Part shown: positions 1 to 6,585 of the stretch, one piece after another
Numbering within the stretch: position 1 is the first letter of the stretch
How the letters are laid out: each line of letters opens with the position of its first letter
Assembly (NCBI GenBank): GCA_021803325.1
Contig: JAJZLP010000092.1
Location: forward strand, 1 to 36,297
Direction: 5' to 3'
Source: Actinomycetes bacterium
GTDB lineage: Bacteria; Actinomycetota; Acidimicrobiia; Acidimicrobiales; UBA8190
DNA: 36,297 nucleotides
Translations under genes and position numbers: made by a program
The notes under the pieces: model-generated
The model's database searches: none
What the model saw: only the letters and a program-made list of their open reading frames with translations
Told to the model about the DNA's origin: nothing

Positions 1-89
1 GCCGCTGTGGCTGCAGCGCCGACGCCAGCCACTTCTGTGCCGGCAGCCGCCGAGCCGGTGCTATCGACGCCCGTGAGCCCGCCGGTCAC
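1..89 (-). CDS. Possible 5' end of a gene running off the left edge
   Basis: A GTG at 89-87 on the minus strand opens a stop-free frame to the window edge (29 codons, rich in Ala, Gly, Thr and Val). Its GTG overlaps the TGA of the small frame upstream in a GTGA arrangement, as seen at several true junctions here. The sequence is low complexity and not recognisable, and a stop-free run of this length is common at this GC content, so it may be spacer. Confidence 0.15.
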   Translation of the reverse strand, partial: MTGGLTGVDSTGSAAAGTEVAGVGAAATA

Positions 90-244
90 GGCCGGTGCAC
101 CTCGTCGCCATGAAACACGTCGCCATGAAACGCGTCGCGGTGGAGCACCTCGTCGCCATGAAACACGTCGCCATGAAACACGTCGCCATGAAACGCGTCG
201 CGGTGGAGCACCTCTCCGTCGAGCGCGTCGCTCGCGTCACGCAC
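86..244 (-). CDS. Possible 52-residue His/Asp-rich repeat micro-ORF after hisG
   Basis: A GTG at 244-242 lies one base after the hisG stop and opens a 52-codon frame ending in TGA at 88-86. The product would be built from a five-residue unit (Phe-His-Gly-Asp-Val and variants such as Leu-His-Arg-Asp-Ala) and be very rich in His and Asp, which could bind metal. The repeat steps (15, 48 and 63 bp) are all multiples of three, which is compatible with coding. No Shine-Dalgarno sequence is seen and no family is recognised. It may equally be a non-coding tandem repeat. Confidence 0.2.
   Translation of the reverse strand: MRDASDALDGEVLHRDAFHGDVFHGDVFHGDEVLHRDAFHGDVFHGDEVHRP
100..215. repeat. 15-bp tandem repeat downstream of hisG
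   Basis: Five copies of a 15-bp unit (cgtcgccatgaaacr) are arranged in two blocks, one with two copies (from 100) and one with three (from 148). Each block is followed by the spacer gcgtcgcggtggagca. The blocks are 48 and 63 bp long, differing by one unit, as expected from slippage. The array lies within the possible 52-residue micro-ORF. Confidence 0.85.
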
Positions 245-245
245 G

Positions 246-1127
246 TCAGTGGACGATCTTGGAGAGTGGCAGCTCGATGATGTCCGTGGCACCGCGGTCC
301 TTGAGCTCGGGTATGAGCACGTTGACCCCGTTCGTCGGCACCACCGTCTCCACGGCGTACCCGTTGCGGCCCATCAGCTCCGATACGGTCGGCGCCTTGA
401 GCGCGGGCAGGACGCTCACCACGTCCTGCAGCCGCTCGGCCGGCACGTTGAGCTTCAGCAGGACCCGGCCACGCGCCTCGAGCACGCCCTGCAGCAGGAT
501 GTGCAGCTGGTCCATGGCGTGCCGCTTGACCGGGTCGGCGGCAGCTGCGGGGTTGGCGATCAGCTCCGTGTACGAGACGAGCAGGGTCTCGACGATGCGC
601 AGGCCTGCCGCGGCGAGCGCCCGCCCCGTCTCGGTGATCTCGACCACCGCGTCGGCGATCTCGGGCACCTTGGCCTCGGTGGCACCGTAGGACAAGCGCA
701 CGTCGGCTCGGACGCCGGCTTTCTCCAAGTACCGCCGGGTGAGGCCGGGGTACTCGGTGGAGACACGGGCCCCGTCGGGGAGGTCGGAGACATGCTGGAC
801 CGGGGAGTCCCCGCTCACGGCGAGCACCACCTTGATCGGCCGGGCGGTCGCCTTCGAGTAGTGCAGCTCGCCGAGGCTTGTCACCTCAGCGCCGGTCTCC
901 TCGATCCAGTCCCGCCCCGTGATGCCGAGGTCGAACATCCCCTCGGCCACGTAGACGGGGATCTCCTGGGGACGAAGGATCCGCACGTCCACCACGCGGG
1001 GGTCGTCGATGCTGGCCCGGTAGTCGACCTGCGACGACCTGACCACCGTGAGGTCGGCGGCAGCGAACAGCTCGAGCGTCGCCTTCTCCAGCGAGCCCTT
1101 GGGCAGGACCAGGCGGAGCACCGTCAC
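246..1127 (-). CDS. hisG: ATP phosphoribosyltransferase, long form
   Basis: HisG condenses ATP with PRPP, the first committed step of histidine synthesis in the cytoplasm. The N-terminus after the start reads VTVLRLVLPKGSLEKATLEL, the usual HisG opening. The bilobal catalytic region follows, and the C-terminal part ending in DIIELPLSKIVH is the ACT-like regulatory domain of the long form, expected to respond to histidine. The 293 residues fit that form. I chose GTG at 1127 because it overlaps the ribH stop as GTGA, with GGAGG just upstream; GTG at 1121 is an alternative with better spacing. It is the last clear gene of the def-rib block. The usual actinobacterial partner hisE is not next to it. 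Confidence 0.95.
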   Translation of the reverse strand: MTVLRLVLPKGSLEKATLELFAAADLTVVRSSQVDYRASIDDPRVVDVRILRPQEIPVYVAEGMFDLGITGRDWIEETGAEVTSLGELHYSKATARPIKVVLAVSGDSPVQHVSDLPDGARVSTEYPGLTRRYLEKAGVRADVRLSYGATEAKVPEIADAVVEITETGRALAAAGLRIVETLLVSYTELIANPAAAADPVKRHAMDQLHILLQGVLEARGRVLLKLNVPAERLQDVVSVLPALKAPTVSELMGRNGYAVETVVPTNGVNVLIPELKDRGATDIIELPLSKIVH

Positions 1128-1678
1128 GCACCTCCGTTGCGGGCCGCGACCGCTGCGGGCAGCGCCCGCAGGAGCCCGACCATCTCCAGGGCGGTCATCG
1201 CCGCCTCGTAGCCCTTGTTGGCCGGGCCGGCAGCGCACCGCTCCAGGGCCTGCCCGACGGTGTCGGTGGTGAGGACGCCGAAGACGACCGGCACCCCGGT
1301 GTCGAGCATCACCCGGGACAGGCCGGCCGCGCTCTGGCCGGCTACGAAGTCAAAATGCGGGGTGTCCCCGCGGATGACCGCACCCAGGCCGACAACGGCG
1401 TCGACCGTTCCCGAGGCCACCAGTCGCTGTGCCGCCAGCGGCAGCTCGAACGCGCCGGGAACCCACACCACCGTGGCTGACGCCGCCCCGGCGCCCGCCA
1501 GGTCGAGGGCGTCCAGCGCGCCGTCGAGGAGCCGCACGCTGATGCCGCCGTTGAACCTGGCGCAGGCGAACCCGACACGAGCCGATGCGGCCGCGACCGG
1601 ATCGAGGCTGGCCCCGACGCGGGCGGACCGGCTGGCCACGTCGCCCGGAACGAGCGCGGTGACGTCAGAGGACGTCAT
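1124..1678 (-). CDS. ribH: 6,7-dimethyl-8-ribityllumazine synthase
   Basis: RibH joins the pyrimidine from the RibD pathway to the four-carbon unit made by RibBA, giving the direct precursor of riboflavin; the family forms large hollow assemblies. Visible hallmarks are ARFN near the N-terminus, the GAFELP loop, GAVIRGDTPHFDFV around the active-site histidine, and NKGYEAA near the C-terminus. At 184 residues it is slightly longer than usual, from an extra ~30-residue N-terminal stretch. The ATG at 1678 lies inside the end of ribBA (14-nt overlap) with GGAGG eight bases upstream. It is followed by hisG with a 4-nt overlap. No riboflavin synthase gene is present to complete the pathway within the window. 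Confidence 0.95.
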   Translation of the reverse strand: MTSSDVTALVPGDVASRSARVGASLDPVAAASARVGFACARFNGGISVRLLDGALDALDLAGAGAASATVVWVPGAFELPLAAQRLVASGTVDAVVGLGAVIRGDTPHFDFVAGQSAAGLSRVMLDTGVPVVFGVLTTDTVGQALERCAAGPANKGYEAAMTALEMVGLLRALPAAVAARNGGA

Positions 1679-2888
1679 CAAGGCCCTCCATCAGGTGGCC
1701 CATCCGCTCCTGCTTGGTGCGGAGGTACCGGACGTTCTCGGGGTTGACGTGCGACGACAGGGCGACACGCTCCACGATGTCGAGGCCGAACCCTTCGAGT
1801 CCCCCGTACTTGGTGGGGTTGTTGGTCATCAGCCGCATGGCGGTCACCCCCAGGTCGACGAGGATCTGCGCACCGATCCCGTACTCGCGGTTGTCGACCG
1901 GAAAACCCAGCTCGACGTTGGCGTCCACCGTGTCGCGGCCCTGCTCCTGCAGGTCGTAGGCGCGGAGCTTGTGGGCCAGACCGATGCCCCGTCCCTCGTG
2001 GCCGCGGAGGTAGACGATGACGCCGCTGCCCGCCGCCGCGATCAGGCGCTCCGCCTCGTGGAGCTGGGGACCACAGTCGCAGCGCAGGGAGCCGAACACG
2101 TCGCCGGTCAGGCATTCGGAGTGCACTCGCACGAGCACCGGCGTGCCCGCCGTGATGTCGCCGAGGACGACAGCGAGATGCTGCTCGCCGTCGAGCACCG
2201 ACTCGTAGGCGTACCCGGCCAGCTCGCCGAGATCGGTGGGGATGCGCACCGGACCGGCGATCCGCTTGACCAGCTTGTCCTTGCGCCGACGGTAGCGGAC
2301 GATGTCGGCGATGGAGACGAGCGGCAGGTTGTGCTCGATGGCAAACCGCTCGAGCTCGGGCAGCCGGGCCATCGCCGCCTTGTCGGGTGTGACGATCTCG
2401 CACAGGACGCCTGCAGGGTAGAGCCCCGCCATCTGGACGAGGTCGATGGTCGCCTCGGTGTGCCCTTGACGCTTGAGCGTGCCGCCTGGCCGGTAGCGCA
2501 GCGGGAAGATGTGCCCGGGACGGTTGAGGTCGTTCGGCCCCGTGCGAGGATCGATCAGTGCCTGGATGGTGGCGGCCCGGTCCTCGGCGGAGATCCCGGT
2601 GGTCGTGCCGTGCCGGGCGTCGACGCTCACGGTGAACGCTGTGCGCTGGGACTCGGTGTTGGCGGTGACCATCAGCGGCAGCTGGAGCTGGTCGGCCCGC
2701 TCCCCGAGCATGGGCACGCAGATCACCCCGGAGGTGTGCGACAAGAAGAACGCGATGGTCTCGGCCGTGGCCGACTGGGCGGCCATGACGAGGTCGCCCT
2801 CGTTCTCGCGATCGGCGTCGTCCACGACGACGGCGATGCCGCCCCGGGCGATCACGTCGACCGCCTCCTCGACTTGGCTGAACGGCAC
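1665..2888 (-). CDS. ribBA: Bifunctional 3,4-dihydroxy-2-butanone 4-phosphate synthase / GTP cyclohydrolase II
   Basis: This 407-residue fusion supplies both riboflavin building blocks. Residues ~1-205 are the RibB domain, which makes the four-carbon unit from ribulose 5-phosphate: DDADRENEGDL, TSGVICVPM, the long DARHGTTTGISAEDRA stretch and HTEATIDL are intact. Residues ~206-407 are the RibA domain, which opens GTP: the zinc-site region CLTGDVFGSLRCDCG, the RGHEGRGIGL loop and RLMTNNPTKY are present. Both halves therefore look active. The start is GTG at 2888, one base after the ribD stop, with AGGGAG about eight bases upstream. Actinobacteria often have ribE between ribD and ribBA; here it is missing. 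Confidence 0.95.
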   Translation of the reverse strand: MPFSQVEEAVDVIARGGIAVVVDDADRENEGDLVMAAQSATAETIAFFLSHTSGVICVPMLGERADQLQLPLMVTANTESQRTAFTVSVDARHGTTTGISAEDRAATIQALIDPRTGPNDLNRPGHIFPLRYRPGGTLKRQGHTEATIDLVQMAGLYPAGVLCEIVTPDKAAMARLPELERFAIEHNLPLVSIADIVRYRRRKDKLVKRIAGPVRIPTDLGELAGYAYESVLDGEQHLAVVLGDITAGTPVLVRVHSECLTGDVFGSLRCDCGPQLHEAERLIAAAGSGVIVYLRGHEGRGIGLAHKLRAYDLQEQGRDTVDANVELGFPVDNREYGIGAQILVDLGVTAMRLMTNNPTKYGGLEGFGLDIVERVALSSHVNPENVRYLRTKQERMGHLMEGLDDVL

Positions 2889-2889
2889 G

Positions 2890-3981
2890 TCAGGCTCCCT
2901 TGGTCTCGGGTACCGAGCCGGCCAGAGCCGGGACGGGTTGGGGGGCGAGCGGCGCCAGCTCCACCCGCAGGTCGTCGCCGAACCGCCGCACGTCCACGAG
3001 CCGGCCGCGCCAGAGGTCCTGGACGCGGCCTGCTCCGGGACCGGCGAACATGGGAACGGCGTCGTCACCGCCGAACAGCGCCGGAGCAAGGTAGAGCACG
3101 TACCGGTCGACGAGCCCGGCCGCGTGGAACTGGTAGGCGACCGTGGCCCCGCCCTCGACGAGGAGCTGGACGACCTGGCGCCGTCCCAGCTCCTCGAGCA
3201 CCTCGGCGACGTCCCCGCCGAGCGACAGCGCGGGCTGCACGCGTGCGTCGGCGCCGGCACCGCCCAGCACCACGCGCATCGGTTGGCGATCGGGATCGGG
3301 CGCCGCCCCCGCTCCCCGCACGGTCAAGCGCGGATCGTCGGAGCGGACGGTGCCCGCCCCGACCAGGATGGCGTCGGACTCCGCCCGCAAGCGCTGCACG
3401 TCGGCACGCGCCGCCTCCCCGGTGAGCCATGCCGACGACCTGTCGGGGGCAGCGATCCGGCCGTCGGCGGTGGCCGCGAGCTTCAGCACCACCCAGGGAC
3501 GACCCGTCCGACGGTGCTTGAGGTACGGAGCCAGCTGCTCTTCCACCTCGTCGGCCCGCAGGCCCACAGCCACCTCCACCCCGGCTGCTGCCAGCGCCGC
3601 CAACCCTGCTCCGGCGACGAGGCGATCGGGATCGGGGATGCCGACCACCACACGACGGACCCCGGCAGCGACGATGGCGTCGGTGCACGGCGGCGTCCGA
3701 CCGTGGTGCGAGCAGGGCTCCAACGTCGTCACCAACGTGGCTCCGCGCGCCCGGGCGCCTGCCTCGCGCAGCGCGCCGACCTCGGCATGTGCGCCACCTG
3801 GCGGCTCGGTCGCGCCGGTGCCCACCACGGTGCCGTCGGGCGTGACGATGACGCAGCCGACCCAGGGGTTCGGTGACGTCCGGGCCCGAACGGCACCGGC
3901 ACGTTGCAGGGCGCGCCCCATCGCTTCGCGCTCTGCCTCGACCCACACCGGGTTCCGAGGCACGGTCGACGCCGTCGTCAT
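2890..3981 (-). CDS. ribD: Riboflavin biosynthesis deaminase/reductase
   Basis: RibD deaminates and then reduces the pyrimidine product of GTP cyclohydrolase II. The N-terminal deaminase domain shows the zinc-site motifs GGAHAEVGAL and EPCSHHGRTPPC at residues ~65-105. The C-terminal reductase domain (~145-363) has RPWVVLKLAATADGRIA, VGAGTVRSDDPRLTVR and the LLVEGGATVAYQF glycine motif. The 363 residues equal the normal two-domain length. The start is ATG at 3981 with only a weak GGTGG upstream. It is 48 bp after rpe and almost touches ribBA. I see no FMN riboswitch upstream. Confidence 0.95.
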   Translation of the reverse strand: MTTASTVPRNPVWVEAEREAMGRALQRAGAVRARTSPNPWVGCVIVTPDGTVVGTGATEPPGGAHAEVGALREAGARARGATLVTTLEPCSHHGRTPPCTDAIVAAGVRRVVVGIPDPDRLVAGAGLAALAAAGVEVAVGLRADEVEEQLAPYLKHRRTGRPWVVLKLAATADGRIAAPDRSSAWLTGEAARADVQRLRAESDAILVGAGTVRSDDPRLTVRGAGAAPDPDRQPMRVVLGGAGADARVQPALSLGGDVAEVLEELGRRQVVQLLVEGGATVAYQFHAAGLVDRYVLYLAPALFGGDDAVPMFAGPGAGRVQDLWRGRLVDVRRFGDDLRVELAPLAPQPVPALAGSVPETKGA

Positions 3982-4029
3982 GGGCCACCCAGCCTACCGG
4001 TCCGGCGCCCTACCCCGGCCCCGAAGGGC

Positions 4030-4767
4030 TCACGACCCATCCCGGTCCCAGATGCCTGACGATCCATCCCCGTCCCCGCCGCCGGACGCGGCGGCCCCGG
4101 CGGACCGAGGGGGAAGCGGGGACGTCCCCGAGCGCCGGATGCGCTCCACAGCCTCGGCTGGATGGGCGTCGCCGAAGATGGCGGAGCCGGCCACCAGCAC
4201 GGTGGCGCCGGCCGCCACCACCACCGGTGCGGTGTGCTCGTCGATGCCGCCGTCCACTTCGAGCGCAGCGGGTGACCCGAGCCGATCCAGCTCGGCGCGC
4301 ACGGCGGCGATCTTCGGCACCATGTCCGCCATGAAGGACTGGCCGCCGAAACCGGGGTGGACGGTCATGACGAGGACGAGGTCGAGCTCCCCGAGGAACG
4401 GGAGCACCGCGTCGGCGGGCGTGTCGGGATCGACCGCCAAGCCTGCCTGCATGCCAAGCGCCCGGGTCTCGGCCAGCAGGGCGGCGGTGTCGCCGACCTC
4501 GACGTGGACCGTGCAGCCGCCGGCTCCGGCGTGGCGAAATGCCTGCAGGTAGCGCGCCGGCTCGGAGATCATGAGATGGCAGTCGAAGAACAGGCTGCTG
4601 TGGCGCCGAAGGGACTCGACGACCGGAGGGCCGACGGTGATGTTCGGCACGAAATGCCCGTCCATGACATCGACGTGGAGCCAGTCGGCCACCGGGGCGA
4701 CCTCGTCCACTGCTCCGGCCAGGTAGCCGAAGTCGGCCGACAGGATCGAAGGGGCGATACGCAACAC
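4030..4767 (-). CDS. rpe: Ribulose-phosphate 3-epimerase
   Basis: Rpe interconverts ribulose 5-phosphate and xylulose 5-phosphate in the pentose phosphate pathway; ribulose 5-phosphate is also the substrate of the RibB domain encoded downstream. The TIM barrel shows IAPSILSADF at the start, HVDVMDGHFVPNITVG with metal and catalytic residues, CHLMI, MTVHPGFGGQSF and LEVDGGI. The enzyme proper ends near residue 215. The last ~30 residues are a Gly/Ser/Ala/Asp tail not typical of the family, probably replaceable low-complexity sequence. The start is GTG at 4767, nine bases after the fmt stop. In many actinobacteria rsmB lies between fmt and rpe; it is absent here. Confidence 0.95.
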   Translation of the reverse strand: MLRIAPSILSADFGYLAGAVDEVAPVADWLHVDVMDGHFVPNITVGPPVVESLRRHSSLFFDCHLMISEPARYLQAFRHAGAGGCTVHVEVGDTAALLAETRALGMQAGLAVDPDTPADAVLPFLGELDLVLVMTVHPGFGGQSFMADMVPKIAAVRAELDRLGSPAALEVDGGIDEHTAPVVVAAGATVLVAGSAIFGDAHPAEAVERIRRSGTSPLPPRSAGAAASGGGDGDGSSGIWDRDGS

Positions 4768-4776
4768 GATCCGCCG

Positions 4777-5772
4777 CTACCTGGCGCTGCCGGCGATCGG
4801 TGGGGCAACGGCCGGATCGGCGCCGAGCCGCTCCCCGACCGCCGGGCGGGCACCACGCCACCACGAGCCGGCATCGGTGGGGCGCCGGCCCTCGGCTTGG
4901 ACGGTCAGGACGTCGACGATGCGCCCGTCGCCCGCTACGACGCCGAACCCCGCACCGCCGCCGGCGGCAGGAGGCACGCCGGTCCCCGGTCTCGCTCCCA
5001 CAGGCTCGCCCGCAGCACCGTCGACATTCGCAGCACCGTCGGCACCCGCAGCACCGTCGACGTCCCGCACCGTGGCGTGCAGGACCCGCAGGCGCTGGCC
5101 CCGCCATGTCGTGAACGCCCGGCCGAGGCGGACGAGGCGGACGACCGCTTCGGCCGGTCGCTCCCAGTCGATCCGCAGCTCGTCGGGATCGATCTTCGCC
5201 GCGTAGGTCGCTTCGCCGGCCTGGGGCTCGCCGGGCCCGAGCGAGGCCACCCCCCCGACGAGCGCTGACACGAGCAGCTCGGCGCCGAGGCCGGCGAGCC
5301 GCGCGGTCAACTCGGGGGCGGTCTCCTCGGCGCCGATGGCCGTCTCAGCCCGGGCCAGGACCGGCCCGGTGTCGAGACCGGCCTCCAACCGCATCAGGCA
5401 GACACCGGTGACCGCATCACCGGCGAGGATGGCCCGTTCCACGGGTGCGGCACCACGCCAGCGGGGCAGCAGCGAGAAATGCACGTTCACCATCGCCAGG
5501 TCGTCCAGCACCGACTGGGGCACCAACCGCCCGTAGGCGACAACGACGCCGAGATCGGCACCCGCTCCCAGCACGTCGAGGAGTTGGTCGGTCACGGGCA
5601 CCCCGCGCTCGACGGCAGCCTTCTTGACGGGGCTCGGCACGAGCGTGGCGCCCCGACCCCGCCGACGGTCCGGCTGGCTGACCACGAGGACGACGTCGTG
5701 CCCGGCGTCGAGCAGGGCAAGGAGCGAGGGGACCGCCGCGTCCGGGGTCCCGAGGAAGACGAGTCGCGCCAC
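4777..5772 (-). CDS. fmt: Methionyl-tRNA formyltransferase
   Basis: Fmt adds the formyl group to initiator Met-tRNA. Hallmarks are FLGTPDAAVPSL at the N-terminus, SQPDRRRGRG, HFSLLPRWRGAAP in the folate-binding active-site region, EAGLDTGPV, TYAAKI at the domain junction and GRRPTDAGSWWRG in the C-terminal tRNA-binding domain. The start is GTG at 5772, five bases after the def stop. At 331 residues it is longer than usual because of a ~40-residue insertion (about residues 231-272) in the C-terminal domain made of VDGAAGADGAAN-like repeats, encoded by an 18-bp-type repeat at about 4990-5080. The insertion probably forms a surface loop. def and fmt act at opposite ends of the formyl-Met cycle. 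Confidence 0.95.
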   Translation of the reverse strand: MARLVFLGTPDAAVPSLLALLDAGHDVVLVVSQPDRRRGRGATLVPSPVKKAAVERGVPVTDQLLDVLGAGADLGVVVAYGRLVPQSVLDDLAMVNVHFSLLPRWRGAAPVERAILAGDAVTGVCLMRLEAGLDTGPVLARAETAIGAEETAPELTARLAGLGAELLVSALVGGVASLGPGEPQAGEATYAAKIDPDELRIDWERPAEAVVRLVRLGRAFTTWRGQRLRVLHATVRDVDGAAGADGAANVDGAAGEPVGARPGTGVPPAAGGGAGFGVVAGDGRIVDVLTVQAEGRRPTDAGSWWRGARPAVGERLGADPAVAPPIAGSAR

Positions 5773-5777
5773 AGGAT

Positions 5778-6407
5778 CTACAGCCTCGGAGCGCCTTCGA
5801 CCCGGCGTTCGGATGGCTCTCCGGACGCCTGGCCGGACACGGCGGCCCCGTCCGGTCGATGCGCACCGCTGTCGCCGAGCAGCAGGCCGAGACCGTCGGG
5901 ATCCGCGCTGCGCAGATCCAGCGCTCGCGCCCGGAGGATGCGCATGGCGTCTTTGCGCTGGTCGGGATCGAGGCGCTCGACCAGCAACACCCCGTCGAGG
6001 TGGTCGACCTCGTGCTGGAAGACGCGTGCCTCGTACTCGGTCACGTCGATCGACACCTCGTTCCCATCGAGGTCCCACCCGGTGAGATGCACGTCACGGG
6101 GACGGACGATCGGCCACGACAGGCCGGGAACCGACAGGCATCCCTCCTCGAACGTCCACTCCCCGTCGGACTCGGTGATCGACGGGTTCACCAGCACCCG
6201 CGCCCCCTCGCCGTCGCCCGTGTCGAACACGAACACGCGTTTGCGCACGCCGACCTGGGGCGCGGCAAGCCCGACGCCCGGCGCCTCGTACATGGTCTCG
6301 ATCATCTGCTCGGCCAGCTGCGCGAGGCGGCCGTCGATCTCCTCGACCTCCAGTGCGCGCTGGCGAAGGACCGGGTCTCCATAGGTGCGGATGGCGAAGG
6401 GTGCCAC
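5778..6407 (-). CDS. def: Peptide deformylase
   Basis: Def removes the formyl group from nascent proteins. All three motifs are present: GVGLAAPQVG, EGCLSVPG and HEVDHLDGVL, giving the Cys and two His metal ligands and the catalytic Glu-type residue. The start is GTG at 6407, giving 209 residues with a normal core and a ~45-residue variable tail. No Shine-Dalgarno sequence precedes the GTG. Instead TACGAT ends exactly six bases before it, which suggests a leaderless mRNA. It is the first gene of the def-fmt-rpe-rib-hisG transcription unit and diverges from the amidase gene. Confidence 0.93.
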   Translation of the reverse strand: MAPFAIRTYGDPVLRQRALEVEEIDGRLAQLAEQMIETMYEAPGVGLAAPQVGVRKRVFVFDTGDGEGARVLVNPSITESDGEWTFEEGCLSVPGLSWPIVRPRDVHLTGWDLDGNEVSIDVTEYEARVFQHEVDHLDGVLLVERLDPDQRKDAMRILRARALDLRSADPDGLGLLLGDSGAHRPDGAAVSGQASGEPSERRVEGAPRL

Positions 6408-6419
6408 AGCGCCATCGTA
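6408..6419 (-). promoter_or_regulatory. Candidate -10 element for leaderless def transcript
   Basis: TACGAT at 6419-6414 fits the actinobacterial TANNNT -10 pattern and is followed by six bases and then the GTG start of def. This places the transcription start at the initiation codon. No convincing -35 element is seen. Inferred from spacing only. Confidence 0.4.
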
Positions 6420-6510
6420 CCGGCCGGCACTGCCACCGCCCGCCTGCGAAGCGCTTGTACCGGCCGCATCCTGGGCTCCTGGCCGTTCGGCACCTGCGGC
6501 GAAGCCCCGG

Positions 6511-6516
6511 TAGCCT
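6511..6516 (+). promoter_or_regulatory. Candidate -10 element of the amidase-tetR operon
   Basis: TAGCCT fits TANNNT. Transcription would start near 6522-6524, so the 18-bp palindrome at 6533-6550 would lie just downstream, a good place for a repressor to block RNA polymerase. AACGAT at 6521-6526 is an alternative -10. Confidence 0.3.
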
Positions 6517-6532
6517 GTGGAACGATCCTTGC

Positions 6533-6550
6533 CGTTCGTTCGAACGAACG
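6533..6550. promoter_or_regulatory. Perfect 18-bp palindrome, candidate TetR operator
   Basis: CGTTCGTTCGAACGAACG is identical to its reverse complement over 18 bp. It lies in the 178-bp space between the divergent def and amidase genes, 35 bp before the amidase start. The operon's second gene encodes a TetR regulator, and such proteins commonly repress their own operon through palindromes of this size. The assignment to that regulator is inference. Confidence 0.6.
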
Positions 6551-6585
6551 ATCCGCTCGACCTGCCGATCGACAGGAGCCCGACC

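Noticed and set aside
1215..3425. Long plus-strand open frame (over 700 codons) opposite ribH, ribBA and ribD
   Set aside because: It is antisense to three clear enzymes and its translation has no family features; high GC keeps the antisense frames open.
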